From NCBI RefSeq assembly GCF_004283755.1, contig NZ_SHMH01000002.1:434001-498000 (forward strand): a DNA stretch of 64,000 bases, in the 5' to 3' direction. Below, piece after piece: positions 8,375 to 16,589 of the stretch (position 1 is the first letter of the stretch; each line of letters starts with the position of its first letter). The notes below the pieces were generated by a model, which was not told the DNA's origin, did not search any database, and saw only the letters and a list, made by a program, of their open reading frames with translations. A program made the translations under genes and the position numbers. Origin of the DNA: Pseudoxanthomonas winnipegensis (GTDB lineage: Bacteria > Pseudomonadota > Gammaproteobacteria > Xanthomonadales > Xanthomonadaceae).

Positions 8375-9601
8375 TCAGGCGTGCCGGCGGTTGGGCAGGA
8401 AGGCGGCCACGATGCCCAGCAGCGGCAGGAACGAGATCACCTGGTAGACCCAGAAGATGCTGGTGTGGTCGGCCAGCACGCCCAGCACCGCCGCGCCCAG
8501 CCCGCCCATGCCGAAGGCGAAGCCGAAGAACAGCCCGGACACCGTGCCGATGCGGGTCGGCATCAGCTCCTGCGCATAGACCAGGATCGCCGAGAACGCC
8601 GAGGACAGCACGAAGCCGATGATCACCGTCAGCACCGTGGTCCAGCCCAGGCTGGCGTAGGGCAGCAGCAGCGCGAACGGCGCCACGCCCAGGATCGAGG
8701 CCCAGATCACTGGCTTGCGGCCGATGCGGTCGCCCACCGGCCCGCCGATCAGCGTGCCCGCCGCCGAGGCCAGCAGGAAGCCGAACAGATGCAGCTGCGC
8801 GCTGGGCACGGACAGGTGGAACTTCTGGATCAGGAAGAAGGTGTAGTAGCTGCTGATGCCGGCGATGTAGAAGTACTTGCTGAAGATCAGCACCAGCAGC
8901 ACGCCGATCACCCAGGCCACCGTGCGCCGCGGCAGCGGCGCAATGCCCGCCGGCGCCGCCGCCTTGGGCCTGGCCGCGCTGCGCGCCAGCTGCAGGCCGT
9001 ACCAGCGCCCGACATAGGTCAGCAGGCCCATGCCGATCAGCGCCGCACCGGCGAACCAGGCCACGCTGGTGCGCCCGTTGGGCACGATCACCGCCGCGGC
9101 GATCAGCGGGCCGATGGCCGTGCCGGTATTGCCGCCGACCTGGAACACCGACTGCGACAGCCCATGCCGCCCGCCCGAGGCCAGCCGCGCGATGCGCGAG
9201 GACTCGGGATGGAACACCGCCGAGCCGATGCCCACCAGCATCGCCGCGCACAGCACCATGACGAAGTTGGGCGCATAGGCCAACAGCAACAGGCCGCACA
9301 GCGTCGAACCCATGCCCATCGGCAGCGAGTATGGCGCCGGCTTGCGGTCGGTGCGCAGGCCGATCAGCGGCTGGAACAGCGAGGCGGTGAGCTGATAGGT
9401 CAGGGTGATCAGGCCGACCTGGGCGAAGCTGAGCTGGAACTGGCCCTTGAGGATCGGATACAGCGCCAGGATCAGCGACTGCATCATGTCGTTGACCAGG
9501 TGCGAGCCGGTCAGCGCGGCGAGCACGCCCACCGCGACCGGGCCGCGCGCGGGCGCTGACGTGGCGGGCTGGGCGGGCAGGGGCGCGGTGGTGGTCGACA
9601 T
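8375..9601 (-). CDS. fsr: MFS exporter of the fosmidomycin-resistance (Fsr) type
   Basis: 408 residues from the start at 9601 (MSTTTAPLPAQP...); an upstream in-frame extension to 9739 runs into the divergent regulator and is rejected. About 12 hydrophobic segments. Family marks include GSHLVNDMMQSLILALYPI (first helix), GLRTDRKPAP in the loop after helix 2, and AVFHPESSRIAR, typical of Fsr-like major facilitators that export drugs such as fosmidomycin. It is divergent from the AraC-type gene across a 76-base gap that must hold both promoters, so control by that regulator is likely; that regulator is broken here. Confidence 0.88.
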   Translation of the reverse strand: MSTTTAPLPAQPATSAPARGPVAVGVLAALTGSHLVNDMMQSLILALYPILKGQFQLSFAQVGLITLTYQLTASLFQPLIGLRTDRKPAPYSLPMGMGSTLCGLLLLAYAPNFVMVLCAAMLVGIGSAVFHPESSRIARLASGGRHGLSQSVFQVGGNTGTAIGPLIAAAVIVPNGRTSVAWFAGAALIGMGLLTYVGRWYGLQLARSAARPKAAAPAGIAPLPRRTVAWVIGVLLVLIFSKYFYIAGISSYYTFFLIQKFHLSVPSAQLHLFGFLLASAAGTLIGGPVGDRIGRKPVIWASILGVAPFALLLPYASLGWTTVLTVIIGFVLSSAFSAILVYAQELMPTRIGTVSGLFFGFAFGMGGLGAAVLGVLADHTSIFWVYQVISFLPLLGIVAAFLPNRRHA

Positions 9602-9677
9602 GACGGCGGCACGGTCCGGGACGGGCAGGGGGCGCATGGTAAAGTCGCCGCCGACGCCTTTCTTGCGCGATCTGGTC

Positions 9678-10472
9678 ATGACCTCCCGCGAAAAGGACAT
9701 CGATGGCCTGGGCGAATCCCGCCGCGTCGGGGCGGCCACCGACGTGCCGGTGACCTGCCTGGCCCGCGATTACCCCGCCAATACCCTGATTCCGCTGCAC
9801 CACCATCCCGACCGGCACCAGCTGGTCTATGCCGAAGGCGGCGTGCTGGCGGTGCGCGCCGGCGATGGCCGCTGGGTGGTGCCGAGCACGCGCGCGCTGT
9901 GGATGCCGGCGGGCGTGGGGCATCAGGTGCACTGCATCGGTCTGGTGCGCATGCGCAGCCTGTACATCCTGCCCGGCGCACTGCCGGCCGCGCCGAAGGC
10001 GCCTTCGACCGTCTCGGTGACGCCGCTGCTGGCCGCGCTGATCCATGCCGCGGCCGAGGTCGCCTCGCCGTGCGCGGCCGACTCGCGCGATGGCCGGCTC
10101 ATGCGCCTGATCCTGGACGAACTGCAGACCCTGCCGGTGCTGCCCCTGCATCTGCCCGAGCCACGCGACGCGCGGCTGCGCGCGATCGGCCGCCAGCTGG
10201 AACAGGCGCCCGACGATGCCTCCACCCTGCAGGACTGGGCCGCGCGCCTGGAGGTGGACGTCAAGACGATCCAGCGCCTGTGCCAGCGCGAGCTGGGCAT
10301 GACCTTCGGCCAGTGGCGTCAGCAGGCGCGGCTGCTGCGCGCGCTGGAGCGCCTGGCGGTGGGCGAGAAGGTGATCGATGTGGCGCTGTCGCTGGGCTAA
10401 GACAGCCCCAGCGCATTCGCGACCATGTTCAAGCGCCGCTTCGGGCAGACGCCGAGCCAGTTCTTCCGGTGA
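9678..10472 (+). pseudogene. AraC-family regulator interrupted by an in-frame ochre codon
   Basis: Starting at ATG 9678, a cupin-like sensor (HHHPDRHQLVYAEGGVLAV, about residues 35-55) is followed by an AraC helix-turn-helix domain (about 165-262). Translation stops at TAA 10398-10400 after 240 residues, immediately after ALSLG. The same frame continues without further stops as DSPSAFATMFKRRFGQTPSQ to TGA 10470-10472, giving the complete second helix-turn-helix. AraC proteins have Tyr at the stop position (GYDSPSAF), so one TAC-to-TAA or TAT-to-TAA change explains it. The truncated form lacks the second recognition helix and should not bind its operator normally. A sequencing error is the main alternative. 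Confidence 0.85.
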
Positions 10473-10510
10473 AGACACTAAAGCTGGGACAGACGTCGCA
10501 GCTGACGGGT

Positions 10511-10539
10511 TTGACCGCTTTCCGGGGCGCTGCTAGAAG
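10511..10539 (+). promoter_or_regulatory. Promoter-like TTGACC-N17-TAGAAG
   Basis: TTGACC (10511-10516), 17 bases, TAGAAG (10534-10539), 52 bases before the lipoprotein start. Same spacing and same GCTGCTAGAAG block as at 7895-7923. Confidence 0.5.
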
Positions 10540-10591
10540 GTGAACCGGGCCATCCGGGGGTGGCCTCTCTCTCGCAGCGAGACCGATCTCC

Positions 10592-11221
10592 ATGCACCGT
10601 CCGACCCCATCTGCCGCCGTCGTTACCCTGCGCCTGATCTGGCTGGCCCTGAGCGGCCTTGCGACCACGGGCTGCGCGACACCGACGCGTCCGGACGCCG
10701 ACCCCGCCGCCGCTTCCATCCCTTCGAAGGATCCGATGATGAATGCCACCACCGCGCCGCCCCTGAGCCTGGACGATCTCAACCAGCGCGTCCTGCGCCT
10801 GATCGACGGCATCCATAGCCGCGAGGATCTCGCACCGGCGCAGCTGCAGCGCCTGACGGGCGTGGAGGTGGAGGTCAATGCCGAAGACCCGACGATCTAT
10901 GGCATCGCCGGCCCGGTCGCAGGCCAGGGCCGCTACAGCCTGGTGTCCTCGCACAAGAACGCCTCCGGCCAGGTCGACAGCCTGCTGCTCTCCTTCGAGC
11001 CCGACGATGCGGCCGCGCCCTGCGCCAGCGTCGAGGGCTACCGCAGCGCGCTGGCGGCCGCCGGCTTCTCCGGCCAGCACCTGCCGGCCGGCCACCGCGG
11101 CAACGAAGCCTGGTACTTCACCCGCCAGGGCGTGAGCGTGAACCTGCATGTCCGCCCCGCGCGCGGCGCCTCGCCCGCGCCGGACTGCGTGGCGTCCATG
11201 GTGATCGGCGTCTACCAGTAG
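10592..11221 (+). CDS. Putative lipoprotein; candidate immunity protein of the adjacent T4SS effector
   Basis: 209 residues. The N-terminus is a signal peptide (LRLIWLALSGLATTGC) with Cys28 as the likely lipid-modified residue; the -3 position is Thr rather than Leu, so the lipobox is imperfect. The mature part (about 48-209) is a small globular domain with no family I recognise. It ends 19 bases before an effector gene in the same direction. In Xanthomonadaceae, lipoproteins placed directly upstream of XVIPCD effectors are often their cognate periplasmic immunity proteins (X-Tfi); that is the basis for the call. ATG 10736/10739 starts would remove the signal peptide and are disfavoured. Confidence 0.65.
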   Translation: MHRPTPSAAVVTLRLIWLALSGLATTGCATPTRPDADPAAASIPSKDPMMNATTAPPLSLDDLNQRVLRLIDGIHSREDLAPAQLQRLTGVEVEVNAEDPTIYGIAGPVAGQGRYSLVSSHKNASGQVDSLLLSFEPDDAAAPCASVEGYRSALAAAGFSGQHLPAGHRGNEAWYFTRQGVSVNLHVRPARGASPAPDCVASMVIGVYQ

Positions 11222-11240
11222 CATTGGCGAGGACCAGGAC

Positions 11241-12524
11241 ATGAACGACAAGCACGTCGCAGGCAAGCCCTCGCCCACCCCGGAACAGCAGCTGCAGTCG
11301 ATGCTGGATGCCTTCGACAAGGCCAATGCCAGCGGCAGCGTGCATCCAGGGGAAGACCTCAAGGCCGTGCTGGACAGCACGCCGGGCCTGAAGGCCAATG
11401 TGCTCGACGCGATCGAGAAGAAGCAGCTGGACAGGATCGAGGCGCTCAACGTCAACGGCGCGCTGGGCGTCTACATGGGCGATTCGCGCACCATCCAGAT
11501 TTCCCCCAGCCAGCTGCACATCGCGCGCACCGACCCGGAGATGCTCAACTCGGTGCGCTTCACCCTGGGCCACGAGGTCAAGCACGCGGCCGATCGCGCG
11601 CAGATCATGACCTCGGACGCCAGCCTGGAGAAAGGCGTCAATGCGCTGGCCGGCAGCGGCGGCAAGGTCCACGACTACACCTCGGTGATCAAGCAGTTCA
11701 ACGAGACCTCGCGCAGCCTGGAGACGCATGCCGAACTGACCGGTTACAACGTCGTGGTCGCCCAGGTGCTGAAGGACAATCCCAAGGCGACGCTGCGCGA
11801 TGTCTACAACACCTCGCCCAGCGACATGGATCCGTACATCCAGAAGGGCGGCACGCCGGCCAACCCGACCTACACGCCGCGTCCGGGCATCACGCTGGAC
11901 GGGCTGAAGATGGCGGAGACCAAGGAGAACCTGGCCGCGGTCAACACCTACTTCTACGAAGCGCGCGGCTACCCGCAGCAGAACGTCTCCCAACTGCTCG
12001 ACTACGCCGGCCAGGCCGAGGCGCATTACCACCCGGGCAAGGGCGCGCCGCAGATCGAGGTCGACCTCAAGGCGCTGGGCGTGTCCAAGGGCCAGGTCTC
12101 CACCAGCGCGACGTATGTCGATACCAGCGCCAAGCCACGGCTCGGCGTGCCGGCCGCGGCGCCTGACGGGCTATCCGGCAACCGCCTCTACGATGATGCC
12201 GCGCAAGGCCTGGGACGCACGCAGACCGGTGCCGCCCTGGACGGGATGGCCTTCCGCCAGACCGCCGCGGCGATGGCGGCACAGGCGCAGCAGGACGGCC
12301 TGCGCCGGATCGACAGCGTGCACGAAGGCCGCGATGGCCGGCTGTTCTCCGTCCAGGGCCAGCCGGGCGCGCCCGACGCCCTGCGCAGCCATGTCGAAAG
12401 CGCCCAGGCCAGCCGCCAGCCACTGGAGCAGAGCGCCCAGGCCCTGCAGAGCCCGCAGGCGCCACCGCCGCAGGTGCAGTCGCGCGAGCAGGAGGTGCAG
12501 CAGCATGCGCCGTTGATGCGCTGA
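11241..12524 (+). CDS. Antibacterial T4SS effector with HExxH metallopeptidase-like core and C-terminal XVIPCD
   Basis: 427 residues. The N-terminal part holds TLGHEVKHAADRA, a zinc-protease HExxH motif (His111, Glu112, His115), with ETHAELTGYN (161-170) downstream offering a third, glutamate ligand. The C-terminal 120 residues have the hallmarks of the Xanthomonadales VirD4-interacting domain: GLRRIDSVH (353-361), LFSVQG (368-373) and a Gln-rich tail (QSAQALQSPQAPPPQVQSRE). XVIPCD proteins are injected into rival bacteria by the X-T4SS. Ribosome site CCAGGAC precedes the ATG. The T4SS structural genes are not in this window. The enzymatic target (peptidoglycan or protein) is unknown. Confidence 0.85.
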   Translation: MNDKHVAGKPSPTPEQQLQSMLDAFDKANASGSVHPGEDLKAVLDSTPGLKANVLDAIEKKQLDRIEALNVNGALGVYMGDSRTIQISPSQLHIARTDPEMLNSVRFTLGHEVKHAADRAQIMTSDASLEKGVNALAGSGGKVHDYTSVIKQFNETSRSLETHAELTGYNVVVAQVLKDNPKATLRDVYNTSPSDMDPYIQKGGTPANPTYTPRPGITLDGLKMAETKENLAAVNTYFYEARGYPQQNVSQLLDYAGQAEAHYHPGKGAPQIEVDLKALGVSKGQVSTSATYVDTSAKPRLGVPAAAPDGLSGNRLYDDAAQGLGRTQTGAALDGMAFRQTAAAMAAQAQQDGLRRIDSVHEGRDGRLFSVQGQPGAPDALRSHVESAQASRQPLEQSAQALQSPQAPPPQVQSREQEVQQHAPLMR

Positions 12525-12832
12525 GCGCAGCGTCAGCCGGCGCGTGGTGCGTTGGCGGGCGGTTCGTTGGTTTAGGGCGGGATTGCGCGGGAGACTCGCG
12601 CTGGAGGCCAGAGGCCAGAGGCCAGAGGCCAGGAGGATTGCGGGGATTGCTAGGTTGGCGGGCCGTCAGCATGCGCCGGCCCGCGCGGGCTATGGGATAC
12701 CTCAGCAACGCGCCGCGCGGTCGTCGCTGGCCGGGCTACGCGGGATGTGAGCATCGCGTCTGCGTGTCCTCACCCGATGCGCACCGCGCGCTGGCTAGGG
12801 TGCCGTCATCTGACCGTGCAAGGAGACATCCC
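12525..12832. other. Intergenic stretch with a 7-base tandem repeat
   Basis: No gene is supported in this 308-base gap. It contains four exact copies of GAGGCCA at 12604-12631. The ribosome site for the next gene (AGGAG, 12821-12825) is at its right end. I see no terminator after the effector gene. Confidence 0.7.
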
Positions 12833-13006
12833 ATGCTCAAGTGGGCGCTGATTTTCGCCATCATCGGTGTGGTGGCCGGCGTACTCGGCTTCGGCGGCAT
12901 CGCCGGCGGCGCGTTCGCCATCGCCAAGTTCCTGTTCTGGGCCTTCATCATCATCGCCGTAATCCTGTTCGTCCTGGGCATCACGGTCTTCAAGAAGGTC
13001 ACCTAG
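12833..13006 (+). CDS. Small UPF0391/DUF1328-type membrane protein
   Basis: 57 residues: MLKWALIFAIIGVVAGVLGF then GGIAGGAFAIAKFLFWAF, with two transmembrane helices and the family's conserved GFGGIAGGA turn. Full length for the family. Ribosome site AGGAG 7 bases before ATG 12833. Members are inner-membrane proteins of unknown role, often stress-induced. The start at 12833 is preferred over a longer frame from 12638 that lacks any resemblance. Confidence 0.88.
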   Translation: MLKWALIFAIIGVVAGVLGFGGIAGGAFAIAKFLFWAFIIIAVILFVLGITVFKKVT

Positions 13007-13016
13007 CTCACGCTCC

Positions 13017-13058
13017 GCCCCTCCCCTTGCGCAGCAGGGGGAGGCTGGGAGGGGGTTG
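13017..13058. repeat. Copy 1 of a 42-bp G/C-run hairpin block
   Basis: Forty-two bases starting GCCCCTCCCC and ending GGAGGGGGTTG, identical to blocks at 13926-13967 and 14120-14161. Inside, CTCCCC-t-TGC-gca-GCA-g-GGGGAG forms a hairpin. It follows the DUF1328 gene by 10 bases. Confidence 0.8.
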
Positions 13059-13220
13059 TCTCAGCCGAGGCGATTTCTACCGAAGAGCAGCAGTCTTTTC
13101 ACTGACTGGTTCTCTAATCCCAGTTCCCGTTGGATTGCGCCCCAGCGCGGCGACATCGTCTAACGAAGTGCTGGCTAATCACTTGGACTGCAGGTGCGGC
13201 TAGGCCTCTCACGCGCCCGA

Positions 13221-13727
13221 TCATTCCGCTGGCGGCTGCATGAACTCGATCGTGATGCGATCGGGGCCCGCGACATAGGCAACCAACGTCCCCTTGCGTG
13301 GCCCGCCCGGAATCGGCTGTGGGCTGCCTTTCGCTTTCCAACCCGCGGCCTCGACGCGCTCGATGGCGGCGTGGATGTCCTTCACGGCCAGCGCCAGGTG
13401 GGCGGCGCCGATCGCACCTGCGCTCTCCGGTACGGCTCCATGTTCGCGGCCTCCGGAGTACTGCAGCAGTTCAATCACGAACCCGTCCGGCGCCTCAACG
13501 ATCGCGGTCCGCACACTCGGATCGTCCACCCCTGTGACCTCACGGAGGAATTCGCCGCCCATCTCCGACTGCCGCCGCAGCGTGAAGCCCAGCGCTTGCG
13601 TCCAGAAGCGGATGGACTCGTCCAACGAGGAAACGGCAAAGCCCGTGTGATCCACGGCGATCACGTTGGCGGTCTGGGTCACTGCGGCATGCTCCCTGTG
13701 GGGGATCGGGAAAACAGGATCTTGCAC
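13221..13727 (-). CDS. VOC-superfamily (glyoxalase/dioxygenase-like) protein
   Basis: 168 residues. Two halves of the vicinal-oxygen-chelate fold: AVDHTGFAVSSLDESIRFW (about 24-42) starts the first beta-alpha-beta-beta-beta module and AAHLALAVKDIHAAIERVE the second; each begins with a metal-ligand His and ends with a Glu strand (FVIELLQY, ITIEFMQ). The family includes glyoxalase I, ring-cleaving dioxygenases and resistance proteins; substrate cannot be assigned. The first 15 residues may be non-native, with GTG at residue 16 an alternative start. Confidence 0.82.
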   Translation of the reverse strand: MQDPVFPIPHREHAAVTQTANVIAVDHTGFAVSSLDESIRFWTQALGFTLRRQSEMGGEFLREVTGVDDPSVRTAIVEAPDGFVIELLQYSGGREHGAVPESAGAIGAAHLALAVKDIHAAIERVEAAGWKAKGSPQPIPGGPRKGTLVAYVAGPDRITIEFMQPPAE

Positions 13728-13767
13728 CTTGAGACCACCGGCAACTGCGAGGCGATCCTGGGTCGAG

Positions 13768-14276
13768 CAGATCTCAAAGCAAAGAGCAAAAGCACCCCTC
13801 CCCCTCAGTCGCTAGTTCGCGACTTCGAGCTCCCCTTCGCCTGCGGCGAGAGGGAGGGGGCAGAAGCGTGCGGCTTGCGTCTGTGGGCTTACGCAGCCAG
13901 CGAGCCAGGCAGAGTGCTGCGCGCTGCCCCTCCCCTTGCGCAGCAGGGGGAGGCTGGGAGGGGGTTGGGTCAGGTCGCGCAGATCTCAAAGCGAAGAGCA
14001 AAAGCACCCCTCCCCAGCCCTCCCCTTCGTCTACGACGAAAGGGAGGGGGCAGAAGCGGTGCAGCGCCTTGGGTTTGTGGGCTTACTGGGCCAGAAGGCC
14101 AAGCAGGGTGCAGCGTGCTGCCCCTCCCCTTGCGCAGCAGGGGGAGGCTGGGAGGGGGTTGCCTCAGGTCGCGCAGATCTTGAAGCGAAGCGCAAAGGCA
14201 CTTCCCCCTCAGTCGCTAGTTTGCGACCTCGAACTCCCCTTCGCCTACGGCGAAGGGGAGGGGGCAGAAGCAAGGC
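13768..14276. repeat. Tandem array of ~200-bp repeats with palindromes
   Basis: Units start at CAGATCT: unit 1 13768-13979 (212 bp), unit 2 13980-14173 (194 bp), unit 3 14174-14276 (partial). Each begins CAGATCTcaaagcgaagagca, then carries a palindrome (best: CTCCCCTTCGCC-tac-GGCGAAGGGGAG, 14234-14260), GGGGGCAGAAGC, a variable part with GTGGGCTTAC, and the 42-bp block (13926-13967, 14120-14161). This explains the whole gene-free stretch between the VOC and DPP11 genes. The last palindrome, 17 bases past the DPP11 stop, could also end that transcript. Confidence 0.85.
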
Positions 14277-16427
14277 TTACTGCGCCGGCACGCCCATCTC
14301 GCGCAGCAGGGCAGGGGCCGGATAGACCTTGGCCAGCAGCCAGCGGATGTAGCGCGCATCGACGTGGATGGCGCGCTTGTAGCGCGGGTCGTACCACCAG
14401 CTGGCGCTGACCGCTTCCCAGTTGCTGTCGAAGTTCAGGCCCATCAGCTCGCCCTTGGCGTTGAGCACGGGCGAGCCTGAGTTGCCGCCGGTGGTATCCA
14501 GGTTGGTCAAGAAGTCCACGGTCTGGGTCTTCAGCACCGGGTCGGCGGTGCTGCCGAAATCGCCCTTGGCGATCGCTTCCAGCAGCGGCTTGGGCGCGTC
14601 GAACGGCACCGTGCCGGTGTTCTTCTCCACGATGCCGGCCACCGTGGTGAGCGGCGCATAGGCCACCGCATCGCGCGGCGCCAGCGGGGTCACCTGGCCG
14701 AAGCTCACGCGCAGCGTGCTGTTGGCATCGGGATAGCTGGCGCGGCCCTGCTTGGCGCGCCAGGCGGCCAGCGCCTGCATGTAGGCCGGGCGAAGGCGCA
14801 GCAGATCGCCCTCGCGCGTCTTGCGGGCGTTCTCCAGTTCCAGCTGCGCCGGCACCAGCTTGGCGGCCAGTGCGATCAGCGCATCGTCGGCCAGCGGCTG
14901 GCCCTGGCGCGCGGCAGCGAAGCGCGACAGGCGCTCGCTTTCGGTCCCCAGCGTGGTCGCGCCGTACAGCGCGTCCAGCGCCTTGGCCAGTTCGGCCGGG
15001 GTGCGGCCGAAGGCGGCATCGAAGGCCGGCACGCGCTGCGCCTCCGGCAGCTGCTGGTAACGGCCCAGCAGCACGGTCAGCAGCGCCTTCTCGGTGGTCG
15101 CGTCGTAGCGGCGCTGCACCTGCTTGAGCTGGCCCTCGATCAGCGCCTGGTCGCGCTGCTGGTAGCCGGTCTCGCGCTGGGCATCGGGCTTGGCCGACTC
15201 GAGGCGCAGGCGCTCCAGGGTCAGCGCCGAACGCAGCAGCTGCGTCTGCCCGGCGACCAGGCCCAGCAGCAGGTCGCGATCGCCCAGCGCCTGGCCTTGG
15301 GCCAGCAGCTGCTGCAGCTGATCGATCTGCTGCTTCTGCGCGCCGCGGGTGGCCGCGAGCATGCCGGCCTCGTCGGCGGCGCGCAGGCGCGCGGCGTCGC
15401 TGCGCTGCAGGCCTTCCAGCTCACCGGCGGCGCGCTTGCGGTTGTTCTTCAGCGACTGCAGCTGCGAGGCATAGCGCGTGCGCGCCTCGGCATTGGCCTT
15501 GCCGGCCTGCTCGATCTGCGCGATCAGCGCGATCAGCGCATCGAACACCGCCACCCGCGCCGGCAGCACATGGCCGACCTGCGCCTCGAACTCGGCCGCG
15601 GTGCGGTTGCGATAGGTGATGCCGGGATAGCCGGCCAGCATGGCGAAGTCGCCTTCCTTCGGCCCCTCGACGGCCATCTTGAGGAACGCCGGCGGCTGGT
15701 AGGGCACGTTGTCGGCGCTGTAGTCGGCCGGCTTGCCGTCCTTGCCGACATAGGCGCGCAGGAAGGTGAAATCGCCGGCGTGGCGCGGCCACATGAAGTT
15801 GTCGATCTCATCGCCGTAGTTGCCGATGGCGCGCGGTGGCGCATAGACCAGGCGTATGTCGCGCAGCTCCAGCTGGGTCACGCGATAGAAGTCCGCGCCG
15901 TAGTCCATCGTGGCCACGCTGCAGCGCACGTTGCCGGCGGCCTCGCACGCGGCCACCAGGCGCTTGCTGGCCGCGTCCACGGCGTCGTAGTAGGCGCGGC
16001 CGGTCTTGCCCTTCGCATCGGCCAGCACCTGGTCGGTGACCTTGTCGAAGGCGGTGGTGACCAGCACGCGGAAATCCGGATTGGCCGGCAGCTCCTCGCC
16101 GCGCGCCTGCGCGACGAAGCCATCGTCGATGAGGTTGGCGCCGGCCTTGGTGCTGTACTGGATCACGCCGTAGGCCACGTGGTGGTTGGTGACCAGCAGT
16201 CCGTCGCCGGAGACGAACGAGCCGGTGCCGCCGCCGACCTTCACCACCGCGCTCAGCGGCGCCTGCGTGACATCGGCCAGCGCGGCCGGATCGCCGCGGA
16301 AACCCGCCTCACGTAGCGGCTCGGCCAGCGACGGCAGCTGCGTGGGCAGCCACATGCCTTCGTCGGCACGGGCGGTGGAGGACAGCAGCAGCGCCAGCGA
16401 GGCGGCCAGGGGCAGGGTGCGGGTCAT
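14277..16427 (-). CDS. S46-family dipeptidyl peptidase, DPP11 type (Asp/Glu-specific)
   Basis: 716 residues with a signal peptide (MTRTLPLAASLALLLSSTARA). S46 family marks: His83 in VTNHHVAYG, the Asp region GDEIDNFMWPRHAGDF, and the nucleophile Ser650 in TGGNSGSPV. The residue 18 after the serine, position 673 in Porphyromonas numbering, is Ser668 in NFDSNWE; Gly there marks DPP7 and Arg or Ser marks DPP11, which removes dipeptides after acidic P1 residues. Periplasmic peptide catabolism is the expected role. The start at 16427 gives the signal peptide; the longer frame to 16571 does not. Single gene between a repeat array and a foreign-looking gene. Confidence 0.9.
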   Translation of the reverse strand: MTRTLPLAASLALLLSSTARADEGMWLPTQLPSLAEPLREAGFRGDPAALADVTQAPLSAVVKVGGGTGSFVSGDGLLVTNHHVAYGVIQYSTKAGANLIDDGFVAQARGEELPANPDFRVLVTTAFDKVTDQVLADAKGKTGRAYYDAVDAASKRLVAACEAAGNVRCSVATMDYGADFYRVTQLELRDIRLVYAPPRAIGNYGDEIDNFMWPRHAGDFTFLRAYVGKDGKPADYSADNVPYQPPAFLKMAVEGPKEGDFAMLAGYPGITYRNRTAAEFEAQVGHVLPARVAVFDALIALIAQIEQAGKANAEARTRYASQLQSLKNNRKRAAGELEGLQRSDAARLRAADEAGMLAATRGAQKQQIDQLQQLLAQGQALGDRDLLLGLVAGQTQLLRSALTLERLRLESAKPDAQRETGYQQRDQALIEGQLKQVQRRYDATTEKALLTVLLGRYQQLPEAQRVPAFDAAFGRTPAELAKALDALYGATTLGTESERLSRFAAARQGQPLADDALIALAAKLVPAQLELENARKTREGDLLRLRPAYMQALAAWRAKQGRASYPDANSTLRVSFGQVTPLAPRDAVAYAPLTTVAGIVEKNTGTVPFDAPKPLLEAIAKGDFGSTADPVLKTQTVDFLTNLDTTGGNSGSPVLNAKGELMGLNFDSNWEAVSASWWYDPRYKRAIHVDARYIRWLLAKVYPAPALLREMGVPAQ

Positions 16428-16589
16428 GTGGATCCGGATGCGATGCGAAACGTGGCGGCGACAGTAGCGGCCACCCGCGCACGCGGCAAATGGGAAGCGC
16501 ATGACGGTTCGGTCATGAGCGTGCTCGACAGTCGCAGGACCGACGCCGACCCCATCGCGCTTGCTGGGCAAGGGCGTTCATATCGCCGC

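Noticed and set aside
12604-12631. Four GAGGCCA repeats as a CRISPR or phase-variable tract
   Set aside because: No spacers, not inside or before a coding start that it would shift; recorded only as a short tandem repeat.
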